54,345 bases of DNA from Streptomyces sp. E2N166 (GTDB lineage Bacteria; Actinomycetota; Actinomycetes; Streptomycetales; Streptomycetaceae). A program made the position numbers and the translations under genes. Under the pieces are notes generated by a model that made no database searches, was not told the DNA's origin, and saw only the letters and a list, made by a program, of their open reading frames with translations. Shown piece after piece: positions 42,552-52,889 of this stretch (within the stretch, counting starts at the first letter, position 1; each line of letters begins with the position of its first letter). The stretch is from the NCBI RefSeq assembly GCF_003671715.1, contig NZ_RAIF01000025.1:331484-385828 (forward strand), in the 5' to 3' direction.

Positions 42552-42582
42552 GGGCACCCGGCGTGGTTCTCGCCGGGTGCCC
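42552..42582 (-). terminator. Terminator of acs
   Basis: GGGCACCCGGCG (42552-42563) and CGCCGGGTGCCC (42571-42582) form a perfect 12-bp stem with a 7-base loop, 15 bp after the acs stop. The minus-strand side is followed by TTTTC. Confidence 0.88.
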
Positions 42583-42596
42583 TCGGAGCAGGCGGT

Positions 42597-44554
<1,958 letters not shown>

Positions 44555-44558
<4 letters not shown>

Positions 44559-44605
44559 CGTCCCATCTCCTCCCTGAGCAGGTTGGCCAAGGATTCGTTG
44601 CTCAC
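44555..44605 (-). CDS. Leader peptide overlapping the acs start
   Basis: A 16-residue [19 protein letters not shown], starting at GTG with GGGAGA upstream and ending in an ATGA overlap with acs. SLANLLREE is nearly the same as SLSNLLKEE at residues 7-15 of Acs, so it seems to be a partial duplication of the gene start. It may couple translation or be an old start displaced by a frameshift. Confidence 0.5.
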
Positions 44606-44823
44606 GACATCTCCCATTCTCAGGGTTGTCCGTTGTGTCCCAGGCCACAGCTCATCAGACCCGGAGGGCCGGTGACAAGGGTCGACGGGCAATTGGTTTA
44701 GACCTGTCTGGCGATCGCCTGACTTCGTGGCCAGTGGTCATCCGTACCCACGGACGCCGACGGCGCGGGGTTCAGGGTCTGTAACACCGCTCACACTCCC
44801 CGCGCCTCGGCCCGCCGTGTGGC

Positions 44824-47364
44824 TCAGGCGGTCAGGTCGGTCTCCAGCACCAGCTCGAACACCCCGTCGCCGGCGTCCTCGGAGAGCAGGTACGCCTGGG
44901 CCTCGCCCACGTGGAAGTACATGCCGTGCAGCTCCAGGTCGCCCGCGCCCAGTGCCCGGGACACCGCGTCGTGGGCGCGCAGGTGCTCCAACTGCTGGAC
45001 CACGTTGGCCAGGCAGAGCTGCTCGGTCGCGTCGGCGGACCGGCGTCCGGCCAGACGGGGCCGGGACGTCTCGTCCTCCGTCATGCGTTCCAGGCTGGGC
45101 AGCGCGTGCCGCAGCCACCGCTTGAGCGGGGTCTGCACGCCCCCGGGCTCGGCGCTGAGCAGCGCCTGCATGGCCCCGCAACCGGAGTGCCCGCACACCG
45201 TGATGGACCGCACCTTCAGGATGTCCACCGCGTACTCGATCGCGGCGGCCACCGAGTCGTCGCCGCTCTTGTCGCCGGGCAGCGGCACGAGATTGCCGAC
45301 GTTGCGCACGACGAAGAGGTCACCGGGGCCGCTGGAGGTGATCATCGACGTGACCACCCGCGAGTCGGCGCAGGTCAGGAACAGCTGAGAGGGCTGCTGC
45401 CCCTCCCGAGCCAGCCGGGCCAGCTCGCCGCGCACCAGCGGGGCGGTGTTGCGCTGGAACGCGCTGATGCCGCGGGCCAGTTCCCGTCCGCTGGGCCCGT
45501 TGGGGCTGTTCGGCCTGTTGGGCGCGTCGAGCCTGCCGGTCGTGCCATTCCTGCCGGTCTTGCCGCTTGTGCCGGGCGCGACGGGCCGTCCGGCTGATCC
45601 GTCGGGTCCGTCGGGTCCGTCGGGTCCGTTGGTTCCGTCGATTCCCTTGGGCCCGCTCGGACCGGTAGCTGCGTCGGCGTTCTCGTCGGCGGCGTCCTGC
45701 CGGTCCGTGCCGTGCGGGGGTGCCGGCCGCGGGGGTGCCGGCCGCGGAGGTTCGCACTGGTGATTGCGCCAGGGCGTCCAGGGGCGGCAGCGGCATCCGT
45801 CCAGGTCGGCCGGTTCGGAGATACGGGTGCCGGGCCGGCGGCCGGTGATGTCGACGGAGCCGCCCTGCGCGTTGTGCGTCCGCTGCCAGTCCTGCAGTGT
45901 CTCGTACGCCGCGTGGTCCATGAACGAGCCGTCCAACTCCACGACGGCATCCGCGCCTTGCGGAACGTGGTGCAGGACCCGGCTAAGCCTCGGCACCGCG
46001 AGGAATGTCAACTGGCCTCGGACATGTACGTGATGGACTCCTTCCGTCTCGTCGTGCGTGATCCGGGTGCGGGTCAGGCGGTGCAGGGCGACGCCGACGG
46101 CCACGGCGATGCCCAGCGCGACGCCCTCGAGGACGCCGAAGAACACCACGCCGCAGGTGGTGACCGCGTAGACCAGAACCTCACGGTGGCGGGTCACCGT
46201 GCGGATGTGGTTCAACGACACCATCTTGAGGCCGACGGCCATGACCAGGGAGGCCAGCGCGGCGAGCGGGATGAACTCCAGGGCCGGGACCAGCAGCAGT
46301 GTGGCGATCACTACGAGAACACCGTGCAGCATCGTGGAGTTCCGGCTGACGGCGCCCGCGGCCACATTCGCGGAACTGCGCACGGCCACACCGGCGATGG
46401 GCAGTCCGCCGAGCGATCCGGAGACGATGTTGGCGGCGCCCTGTCCGAGCAGCTCCCGGTCGAGGTCGGAGCGCTTGACGCGGCCGGTCAGGCCGGGCCG
46501 GGCGGCGGCCAGCTTGTCCACGGCGACCGCGCCCAACAGGGACTGCACACTGCACACCAGCGTGGTCGTGAGGACGGCCGCGACGAGTCCGAGCACCGGG
46601 CCCTCGGGCAGCGTGGCCAAGGCGTGGCTGCTCCAGGACGGCAGGTCGACCTTGGGCAGGCGGAGCCCGGCGAGGGCCGCTACCACGGTGGCGCCGGCGA
46701 CGGCGATCAGGGCGGCGGGGAGCTTGCCCAGAAGCCGCCCGGCCCGGCCCGGGACGCGCGGCCAGAGCAGCAGCAGGGTCAGGGTCAGCACGCTCACCGC
46801 GAGGTCGGCCGGTCTGGGGCTCGCCAGCTGGGCCGGCAGGGCGCGCAGGTTGTCGGGCACGGAACTCTGCGGGGTGCCGCCGAGGACGATGTGCAGCTGG
46901 GCGACGGCGATGGTGACACCGATGCCGGCGAGCATGCCGTGCACGATGGCGGGGCTGACCGCGAGCGCGGAACGCGCCACGCGCAGACAGCCGAGGCCCA
47001 GCTGGGCGAGGCCGGCGAGCACGGTGATGGCACAGGTCGTACGCCATCCGTAGCGCACGATGAGGTCGGCGGTGACCACGGTGAGTCCGGCGGCGGGGCC
47101 GCTGACCTGGAGCGGGCAACCGCCGAGCCAGCCGGCGACGATCCCGCCCACGGCGGCGGCGACGAGGCCGGCCTGGAGGGGGGCGCCGGTGGCGAGGGCG
47201 ATGCCCAGGGAGAGGGGCAGGGCGATCAGGAAGACGGCGATCGAGGCCGACACGTCGGCGCCCGCGACACGGAAGCGCCGGGGGCCGCCGGGTGGCGGGC
47301 TGTGCGGTGGATGGACGTGTTCGGTGCGGGCCGAATCGGCACGGGCGGGGACGCAGGCAGACAT
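44824..47364 (-). CDS. SulP transporter fused to beta-carbonic anhydrase by a collagen-like linker
   Basis: An 846-residue fusion. Residues about 35-400 are a SulP permease with about ten helices (SIAVFLIALPLSLGIALATGAP, VSGPAAGLTVVTADLI), about 430-540 a STAS domain (LTFLAVPRLSRVLHHVP, VVELDGSFMDHAAYETLQDW), about 560-628 a linker with runs of Gly-X-Y triplets (GPSGPKGIDGTNGPDGPDG), and 629-846 a beta-carbonic anhydrase with zinc ligands in CADSRV and HSGCGA. It probably imports bicarbonate or another anion and interconverts it with CO2. ATG at 47364 follows GGAGGAGA; an upstream ATG at 47448 is less likely. SulP-CA fusions are known; the collagen-like linker is unusual. Confidence 0.92.
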   Translation of the reverse strand: MSACVPARADSARTEHVHPPHSPPPGGPRRFRVAGADVSASIAVFLIALPLSLGIALATGAPLQAGLVAAAVGGIVAGWLGGCPLQVSGPAAGLTVVTADLIVRYGWRTTCAITVLAGLAQLGLGCLRVARSALAVSPAIVHGMLAGIGVTIAVAQLHIVLGGTPQSSVPDNLRALPAQLASPRPADLAVSVLTLTLLLLWPRVPGRAGRLLGKLPAALIAVAGATVVAALAGLRLPKVDLPSWSSHALATLPEGPVLGLVAAVLTTTLVCSVQSLLGAVAVDKLAAARPGLTGRVKRSDLDRELLGQGAANIVSGSLGGLPIAGVAVRSSANVAAGAVSRNSTMLHGVLVVIATLLLVPALEFIPLAALASLVMAVGLKMVSLNHIRTVTRHREVLVYAVTTCGVVFFGVLEGVALGIAVAVGVALHRLTRTRITHDETEGVHHVHVRGQLTFLAVPRLSRVLHHVPQGADAVVELDGSFMDHAAYETLQDWQRTHNAQGGSVDITGRRPGTRISEPADLDGCRCRPWTPWRNHQCEPPRPAPPRPAPPHGTDRQDAADENADAATGPSGPKGIDGTNGPDGPDGPDGSAGRPVAPGTSGKTGRNGTTGRLDAPNRPNSPNGPSGRELARGISAFQRNTAPLVRGELARLAREGQQPSQLFLTCADSRVVTSMITSSGPGDLFVVRNVGNLVPLPGDKSGDDSVAAAIEYAVDILKVRSITVCGHSGCGAMQALLSAEPGGVQTPLKRWLRHALPSLERMTEDETSRPRLAGRRSADATEQLCLANVVQQLEHLRAHDAVSRALGAGDLELHGMYFHVGEAQAYLLSEDAGDGVFELVLETDLTA

Positions 47365-47713
47365 GTTTTCCCGTCTCCTCCGGGGCTGCGCGGTCGCGGT
47401 CATGGTCGGTCCCCCGCTGGACGGGGGCGGTTCGCGGCCGTGGGTCACGGCGTACAGCGGCGGGATGCCCGAGCGCTCGGTTGTTGCGCTCTGTAAACAG
47501 ATCGTAATTCAGAGTAAAGAAGAGGCATAGACTTTCCCCGCAAACGGCCTAATAGACCGCTCAAGCAGGTGAACCGTTCTTTTTATCGGCTTGTCGTACT
47601 AATTCCTTCTCGCATTCGTGCCACCTTGACGGCGCTGACGGCACGTCCCGGCTCAGCACCCGACATCGCCCTCGTCGGCGTTGGCCCGAGAGAAGGAAGA
47701 AGGTGGGCGGAAC
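47365..47713. other. AT-rich divergent promoter region
   Basis: This 349-bp gap lies between the divergent SulP-CA gene and the lipoprotein gene. Bases 47490-47605 are much less GC-rich than the surroundings (CTGTAAACAGATCGTAATTC and TTCTTTTTATCGG), the likely promoter zone. No hairpin or RNA gene is evident. Confidence 0.55.
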
Positions 47714-48997
47714 ATGGCCGCCACCCAGAGGATCGCCGCGCGCACCGCGATCGCCGCCGCGGTCTGCGCCGCGTCGCTCGCCGGTTGCGCGATCGGCAGC
47801 AGTAACGGTTCCGGTGATGGGACGCACGATCCGCAGAAGGAGAAGGGAAAGGCGGCACCGGCACCCAAGAACGCGGTCCGGCTCATCGGTGACGGTTCCA
47901 CCGCGTACACCGGAGCCCAGCCGCACCTGCCCCGTCCCGAACGCCTCAAGCCGGGCCAGAAGCCCCCGCAGTTCGTGGTGTTCTCCTGGGACGGCGCGGG
48001 CGAGGACAGCCAGCAGCTGTTCTCCCACTTCCGCGAAGTGGCCAAGGAGAACAACGCGACGATGACGTACTTCTTGAGCGGCGTGTACATGCTGCCGAAG
48101 GAGAAGCGGGACCTGTACCGGCCGCCGCAGCACTCCCCGGGCCGCTCCGACATCGGCTTCAACGACGAGCAGGGCATCGCCGACACCGTCAAGCAGCTGC
48201 GGCTGGCGTGGCTGGAGGGCAACGAGATCGGTACCCACTTCAACGGCCACTTCTGCGGTGCCGGTGGCGGGGTCGGCGAGTGGTCCGTCGAGGAGTGGAA
48301 GGACGAGATCAACCAGGCCAAGCAGTTCGTGAAGACCTGGAAGACCAACACCGGCGCGAAGAACGCGGCACCCCTGCCCTTCGACTACGACAAGGAGCTG
48401 ATCGGCGCCCGCACCCCGTGTCTGGAGGGCCAGAAGAACTTCGTGCGGGCCGCCGCCGAGATGGGCTTCCGCTACGACAGCAGCGGCGTGAACAACCAGG
48501 TCTGGCCGAAGAAGAAGCAGGAGTTGTGGGACCTGTCGATGCAGCTCGTGCCGTTCCCCGGGCACACCTTCGAGCAGCTCACCATGGACTACAACTTCAT
48601 GGTCAACCAGTCGGGCACCACCACCCAGGGCGACCCGGCCAAGCACGAGTTCTGGGGCGACCAGATGCGCGACGGCCTGCTCCAGGGCTTCCAGCGGGCC
48701 TACGACGGCAACCGCGCGCCTCTGATCATCGGCAACCACTTCGAGTCCTGGAACGGCGGCACCTACATGCGCGCCGTCGAGGAGGTCATCGAGGGGGTGT
48801 GCACCAAGGACGAGGTGCGCTGCGTCTCCTTCCGGCAACTCGTGGACTGGCTGGACGCCCAGGACCCGAAGGTTCTGAAGAAGCTGCGCACCCTGGATGT
48901 CGGTGAGGCCCCGAAGAAGGGCTGGGCGTCCTTCCTCTCGGCCGCCCCCGCACCGGCGCCGAAGGGTGTGCCCGGGGCGCCGGCCGCCAAGCAGTAG
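47714..48997 (+). CDS. Secreted lipoprotein, polysaccharide deacetylase-like
   Basis: A 427-residue protein with a lipoprotein signal (IAARTAIAAAVCAASLAGC, lipobox LAGC at about residues 22-25). The mature part has NodB-like elements: VVFSWDGAGED (catalytic Asp region), YFLSGVY, GNEIGTHFNGHFC (metal His pair) and IIGNHFESW near the end. This suggests a cell-surface deacetylase or a relative. ATG at 47714 follows GAAGAAGG. The C-terminus is Ala/Pro-rich. Confidence 0.8.
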   Translation: MAATQRIAARTAIAAAVCAASLAGCAIGSSNGSGDGTHDPQKEKGKAAPAPKNAVRLIGDGSTAYTGAQPHLPRPERLKPGQKPPQFVVFSWDGAGEDSQQLFSHFREVAKENNATMTYFLSGVYMLPKEKRDLYRPPQHSPGRSDIGFNDEQGIADTVKQLRLAWLEGNEIGTHFNGHFCGAGGGVGEWSVEEWKDEINQAKQFVKTWKTNTGAKNAAPLPFDYDKELIGARTPCLEGQKNFVRAAAEMGFRYDSSGVNNQVWPKKKQELWDLSMQLVPFPGHTFEQLTMDYNFMVNQSGTTTQGDPAKHEFWGDQMRDGLLQGFQRAYDGNRAPLIIGNHFESWNGGTYMRAVEEVIEGVCTKDEVRCVSFRQLVDWLDAQDPKVLKKLRTLDVGEAPKKGWASFLSAAPAPAPKGVPGAPAAKQ

Positions 48998-49026
48998 CCG
49001 AGGCGGCCGGAACGGTCAGGGAGTCG

Positions 49027-50007
49027 TCACGCCGAGGCGACGACTCCCTCGCCCAGAACGAACCCGGGGTCGACCTGCGCCACCAGGTCGGCCCCGGTGC
49101 GCTCGTTGCCCCAGCTGCGGGCGTTCTTCACGTGGAAGTGGACCATCTGGCGCGTGTAGCGCTCCCGGTCCCGCAGCTCGTACGTCGCGTCGGCGGCCGT
49201 GTGCAGGGCGCTGAGCGCACGGCGGTTGGCGTCCTCCAGGAGCTCGAACAGAGGTGGCCGGCCCTTCTCCATGGCGCGCACCCAGTCCGAGTGCCCGACG
49301 GTCACCAGCAGGTCGTCCCCCACCTGTTCACGGAGGAAGTCGAGGTCGTCCGGCCCCTGCACCTTGTTGCCGACGACCTGCAGGGCGACGCCGAAGTCGC
49401 GGGCGTACTCCTTGTACTGGCGGTAGACGGAGACCCCCTTCCGGGTCGGCTCGGCGACGAGGAACGTGATGTCGAAGCGGGTGAACATGCCGGAGGCGAA
49501 CGAGTCCGAGCCGGCGGTCATGTCGACCACGACGTACTCGTCACGGCCGTCGACCAGGTGGTTCAGGCACAGCTCCACCGCTCCTGTCTTGGAGTGGTAG
49601 CAGGCGACACCCAGGTCGGCGTCCGTGAAAGGCCCTGTGACCATCAAACGGACGGCCCCGCCGTCCAGTTCCACCGGCCGGGCGCAGGTGTCGTAGACCG
49701 GGTTGTCCTCGCGTACCCGCAGCAGGCGCGAGCCCTCGCCGGGCGGGGTGGTTTTGATCATCTGCTCGGCGGAGGCGATACGCGGGTTGGTGCCGCGCAG
49801 GTGCTCCTTGATCAGCGGGAGGTGCTCGCCCATCGCGGGCAGCCCGGCCGCCTCCGCCTCGTCGAGCCCCAGCGCGGCCCCCAGGTGCTGGTTGATGTCG
49901 GCGTCGATGGCGACGACGGGTGCCCCGGTGGCGGCGAGATGGCGGACGAACAGGGAGGACAGGGTGGTCTTGCCGCTGCCGCCCTTCCCGACGAAAGCAA
50001 TTTTCAT
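49027..50007 (-). CDS. CooC/MinD-like P-loop ATPase
   Basis: A 326-residue protein with a deviant Walker A VGKGGSGKTTLSSLF at residues 6-20, then AIDADINQHLG, and VVVDMTAGSDSFASG as Walker B. It resembles CooC-type metal-insertion ATPases and MinD relatives. The segment LVAEPTRKGVSVYRQYKEYARDFGV is typical of the family. The substrate is unknown; no carbon monoxide dehydrogenase genes are nearby. Divergent from the Fic-like gene. Confidence 0.87.
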   Translation of the reverse strand: MKIAFVGKGGSGKTTLSSLFVRHLAATGAPVVAIDADINQHLGAALGLDEAEAAGLPAMGEHLPLIKEHLRGTNPRIASAEQMIKTTPPGEGSRLLRVREDNPVYDTCARPVELDGGAVRLMVTGPFTDADLGVACYHSKTGAVELCLNHLVDGRDEYVVVDMTAGSDSFASGMFTRFDITFLVAEPTRKGVSVYRQYKEYARDFGVALQVVGNKVQGPDDLDFLREQVGDDLLVTVGHSDWVRAMEKGRPPLFELLEDANRRALSALHTAADATYELRDRERYTRQMVHFHVKNARSWGNERTGADLVAQVDPGFVLGEGVVASA

Positions 50008-50118
50008 GTTCACCAAGCGTAGTTGGGTGATAGCCGTAGGTGGCGCGGGAGTCCGGAGGCACGTGAAGAAGACCACTCGTTCGTGGGGTGTGGCGCCGGG
50101 ATGCGTAGGGTCGTACTC

Positions 50119-50943
50119 ATGAGTACGACAGGCGCGACCGCCGATCCGCTCGCGGCCCTGGGCGCACTGCCCGGCGTGGCCGAATCCGTGGAGTCCGTAC
50201 GCAAGGCCGTGGACCGGGTCTACGGCCACCGGATCATGCGGCGCCGCAGCAACGAGATCACCTCCGAGGCGGCCCTGCGCGCCGCCCGGGGCTCGGCGGC
50301 GCTGTCCGGGGCGGACTGGGCCCTGGAGGAGGTGCGCAGGCGGACCGACTTCAGTGGCGACGACGAGGCGCGCGCGGTGGGTGCGGCCCTGCGGCTGACC
50401 GCCGAGGCGGGGCAGCTGCTGTCCATCTGGCGGCAGTCCCCGCTGCGGGTCCTGGCCCGGCTGCACCTGGTGGCGGCCGCGGACAAGGCCGACCAGGTGG
50501 GCCGGCCCCGCCAGGAGGGCGAGCCGGTGGACGAGCCGCTCGTGGAGCTGCCGCTGCCCGGCGCCGAGGAGGCGCACGGCCGTCTGGACGGCCTGGCCGC
50601 GCTGGTCATGGCGGGCGGGACCGCGCCTGCTCTGGTGACGGCGGCCGTAGTGCACGGCGAGCTCCTGGCCTTGCGTCCCTTCACGACGCGCAACGGTCTG
50701 GTCGCGCGCGCGGCCGAGCGCATCGTTCTGATCAACAGCGGTCTGGACCCGAAGTCGGTCTGTCCGGCCGAGGTCGGCCATGCCGAGCTGGGCCGCGCGG
50801 CCTATCTGGCGGCGCTCGACGGCTACGTCTCCGGGACCCCGGAGGGCATGGCCGCCTGGATCGCCCACTGCGGCAGGGCGGTCGAACTGGGCGCGCGCGA
50901 GTCGACGGCGGTGTGCGAGGCGCTCCAGCGCGGGGCGGCGTAG
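50119..50943 (+). CDS. Fic-domain-like protein with a degenerate active site
   Basis: A 274-residue helical protein. VVHGELLALRPFTTRNGLVARAAERIVL aligns with the Fic core (HPFxxGNGRxxR), but the catalytic His is Arg and the GNGR loop is changed to TRNGL. The N-terminal ALRAARGSAALSG resembles the Fic inhibitory-helix region. AMP-transfer activity is therefore unlikely; a structural or binding role is more plausible. Some annotations of this locus call it an oxidoreductase, which I see no basis for. ATG at 50119. Confidence 0.72.
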   Translation: MSTTGATADPLAALGALPGVAESVESVRKAVDRVYGHRIMRRRSNEITSEAALRAARGSAALSGADWALEEVRRRTDFSGDDEARAVGAALRLTAEAGQLLSIWRQSPLRVLARLHLVAAADKADQVGRPRQEGEPVDEPLVELPLPGAEEAHGRLDGLAALVMAGGTAPALVTAAVVHGELLALRPFTTRNGLVARAAERIVLINSGLDPKSVCPAEVGHAELGRAAYLAALDGYVSGTPEGMAAWIAHCGRAVELGARESTAVCEALQRGAA

Positions 50944-51012
50944 GAGGGGCGGCAAGAGAAGCGCACGAGCGTCACACGAGAGGCGTATGAGAGGCGCTCC
51001 GGACACAGAAAT

Positions 51013-51040
51013 GCGGCGGTACGAGTGCTCGTACCGCCGC
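51013..51040. terminator. 28-base perfect palindrome after the Fic-like gene
   Basis: GCGGCGGTACGAG (51013-51025) and CTCGTACCGCCGC (51028-51040) form a 13-bp stem, the loop reduced to TG unless the inner pairs open. It lies 70 bp after the Fic-like gene and probably terminates it. Confidence 0.75.
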
Positions 51041-51361
51041 TGGCATGGCCACCGGGTTACCAGGCGTCCTCGATGTGTTGCCCATCAGGTCGGGAACTTT
51101 GCCCGTCACCTGGTGCGGCTGGCCCGTAATCGACGGGTCGACGTCGCGTGGGTGCCCGGTGTTCATGCTCGGTCCGTGGGGCCATATGCGTTCTTAAGGC
51201 GATCCTTTCGGATGTCCTCGGTCTCGCGGGCCGTTGATTCCTTTGTACTCCTGCCCCGGAGCAAGCGGAAGTGCCGGGCGCACTTCTTTACTTTTGCGCT
51301 CATACACGGGTGAAAGGGCGCATCCGGGTTCGGCGGTTCAGGCCCTCCATGGACCGGCTGT
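51041..51361. other. Intergenic region between convergent genes
   Basis: This 321-bp stretch separates the terminator of the Fic-like gene from the stop of the HAD-type gene. It is somewhat less GC-rich than the genes around it (51180-51310). I find no second hairpin, repeat or gene with a convincing start. Confidence 0.45.
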
Positions 51362-52219
51362 TCAGGCCGCTGCGGACCGCCGTCGGCTCGCGTACCAGAC
51401 GAGGCCCGCGGTGGCCGCCGCGGCGCCTATCGCGGCAGCGGCGACGAGCGCCGGGCGCGGCGGTACGGAGAAACCCCGGATCCGCTGCTTGAGGCGCACC
51501 GGACGGTGGAAATCGAGAATCGGCCACTCGCGCGCGAGTGCCTCGCGGCGCAGGGCACGGTCCGGGTTCACCGCGTGGGGATGTCCGACGGACTCCAGCA
51601 TCGGCAGGTCGGTCGCCGAGTCGCTGTAGGCGTAGCAGCGGGTCAGGTCGTACCCCTCGGACTTGGCCAGCTCCTGGATCGCCTCCGCCTTGGTGGGGCC
51701 GTACGCGTAGTACTCCACCTCTCCCGTGAAGCAGCCGTCGTCGCCCACGATCATGCGGGTCGCCACCACCCGGTCCGCGCCGAGCAGCTCACCGATCGGC
51801 TCGACGACCTCGGCGCCCGACGTGGAGACGATCACGACGTCGCGGCCGGCGGTGTGGTGCTCCTCGATCAGGGAGGCGGCCTCGTCGTAGATGATCGGGT
51901 CGATCAGGTCGTGCAGGGTCTCGGCGACGAGTTCCTTGACCAGTTGGACGTTCCAGCCGCGGCACAGCGCGGAGAGGTACTCGCGCATCCGCTCCATCTG
52001 GTCGTGGTCGGCTCCGCCCGCCAGGAAGACGAACTGGGCATATGCGGTACGCAAGACTGCCCTGCGGTTGATCAGCCCGCCTTGGTAGAACGACTTGCTG
52101 AACGTGAGCGTGCTCGACTTCGCAATGACCGTCTTGTCCAGGTCAAAGAAGGCGGCTGTGCGGGGCATGGAGTGCGCCGAGGAGTGGGGCAAGGAGTGGT
52201 TTTCCACGACCCCGAGCAT
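51362..52219 (-). CDS. HAD-superfamily hydrolase (IB type, SerB-like), membrane-anchored
   Basis: A 285-residue protein with HAD motif I FFDLDKTVIAKSS (nucleophile DxD), motif II VIVSTSG, a Lys in YGPTKAEAIQELA and motif IV CYAYSDSATDLPMLE. The last 30 residues (ALVAAAAIGAAAATAGLVWYASRRR) form a C-terminal membrane anchor with a basic end. Homologues are annotated as morphological differentiation-associated in Streptomyces and as SerB2-like in mycobacteria. The start is uncertain: ATG at 52219 has no clear ribosome site and the ATG at residue 18 also lacks one. Confidence 0.88.
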   Translation of the reverse strand: MLGVVENHSLPHSSAHSMPRTAAFFDLDKTVIAKSSTLTFSKSFYQGGLINRRAVLRTAYAQFVFLAGGADHDQMERMREYLSALCRGWNVQLVKELVAETLHDLIDPIIYDEAASLIEEHHTAGRDVVIVSTSGAEVVEPIGELLGADRVVATRMIVGDDGCFTGEVEYYAYGPTKAEAIQELAKSEGYDLTRCYAYSDSATDLPMLESVGHPHAVNPDRALRREALAREWPILDFHRPVRLKQRIRGFSVPPRPALVAAAAIGAAAATAGLVWYASRRRSAAA

Positions 52220-52354
52220 AGGCGCAGCCCATTCGGCGTAAGGTGGGGCGCGTGGGTTTGCCTGAGATGGCTCTCGGGTACACCATGGAAGTCACGGATC
52301 GTTCGCGACCGTGCTAACCCGGTCCGACTCCTCCCCCCCCGAGTCGGCCGTGGA

Positions 52355-52389
52355 GACGACCCCCGCTCTCCCCCCCGGCGGGGGTCGTC
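52355..52389. terminator. GC-rich hairpin
   Basis: GACGACCCCCGC (52355-52366) and GCGGGGGTCGTC (52378-52389) form a 12-bp perfect stem with an 11-base C-rich loop. No gene converges here, so it may insulate or attenuate transcription into the CpaE-like operon. Confidence 0.6.
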
Positions 52390-52586
52390 GCATGTCCGGA
52401 TGGGTTTTTCCGCTCCCCCCGCCCCCGCTTTCGGGTCGTGACGGCGCCGATCCCGGATGACGTGTCATGTGCATGATGCACTACGCAGGGTAGTCGTTGG
52501 ACTGCTCTGCGGGAGTCGTACACGGGGTAGAGCGGCGTGCGCCCCGACTCACCGGTTTGAGTGACGCGATATTCACAATCGTTGAG

Positions 52587-52595
52587 TTGTCCACA
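52587..52595 (+). promoter_or_regulatory. DnaA-box-like sequence
   Basis: TTGTCCACA, the preferred Streptomyces DnaA box, lies in the less GC-rich tract before the CpaE-like operon; a weaker copy, AGATCCACA, follows about 20 bases later. Confidence 0.4.
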
Positions 52596-52889
52596 GTTTT
52601 TGACCAAGATCCACACGATTTTCCGGATCGCTGCACCGTGATTCCCATGCGTCCGGGCCGCGCCGTCTTCCACGGCCGGTTCCGTTTGCCGGATGCGTAT
52701 GGCCGAGTTCGACCGATGTTCAAGCCGACTCGCAAGTCGGTGGCCAAGTCGGGCGTTCACGTAGGCCGTTCATGTGGAGAACGTTTGCCGGTTCTTCACA
52801 CGGTTGGGAAACGCGGGGCCGCGAGGGCTGCGCGAGGTCACAGAAGTCGGGCGCGACCGCGGGAGTCGCGGCGAAGGGGGACGCAAGCC

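Larger units (their letters stand above)
52220..52889. other. Long intergenic region upstream of the CpaE-like gene
   Basis: This 670-bp gap separates divergent genes. It holds homopolymer C runs (52331-52340 and 52370-52376), a hairpin at 52355-52389 and a less GC-rich tract at 52560-52640 with a DnaA-box-like TTGTCCACA, probably the promoter zone of the downstream operon. An open frame crosses its right half, but the real start is at 52890. Confidence 0.55.

Noticed and set aside
50972..51166. 64-codon minus-strand ORF after the Fic-like gene
   Set aside because: It runs through the terminator palindrome at 51013-51040 and has only a weak ribosome site. The first half reads somewhat like protein but the rest looks like chance.
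52497..52889. N-terminal extension of the CpaE-like protein by 131 residues
   Set aside because: The extension shows no domain features, crosses the likely promoter tract, and a good ribosome site precedes the ATG at 52890.
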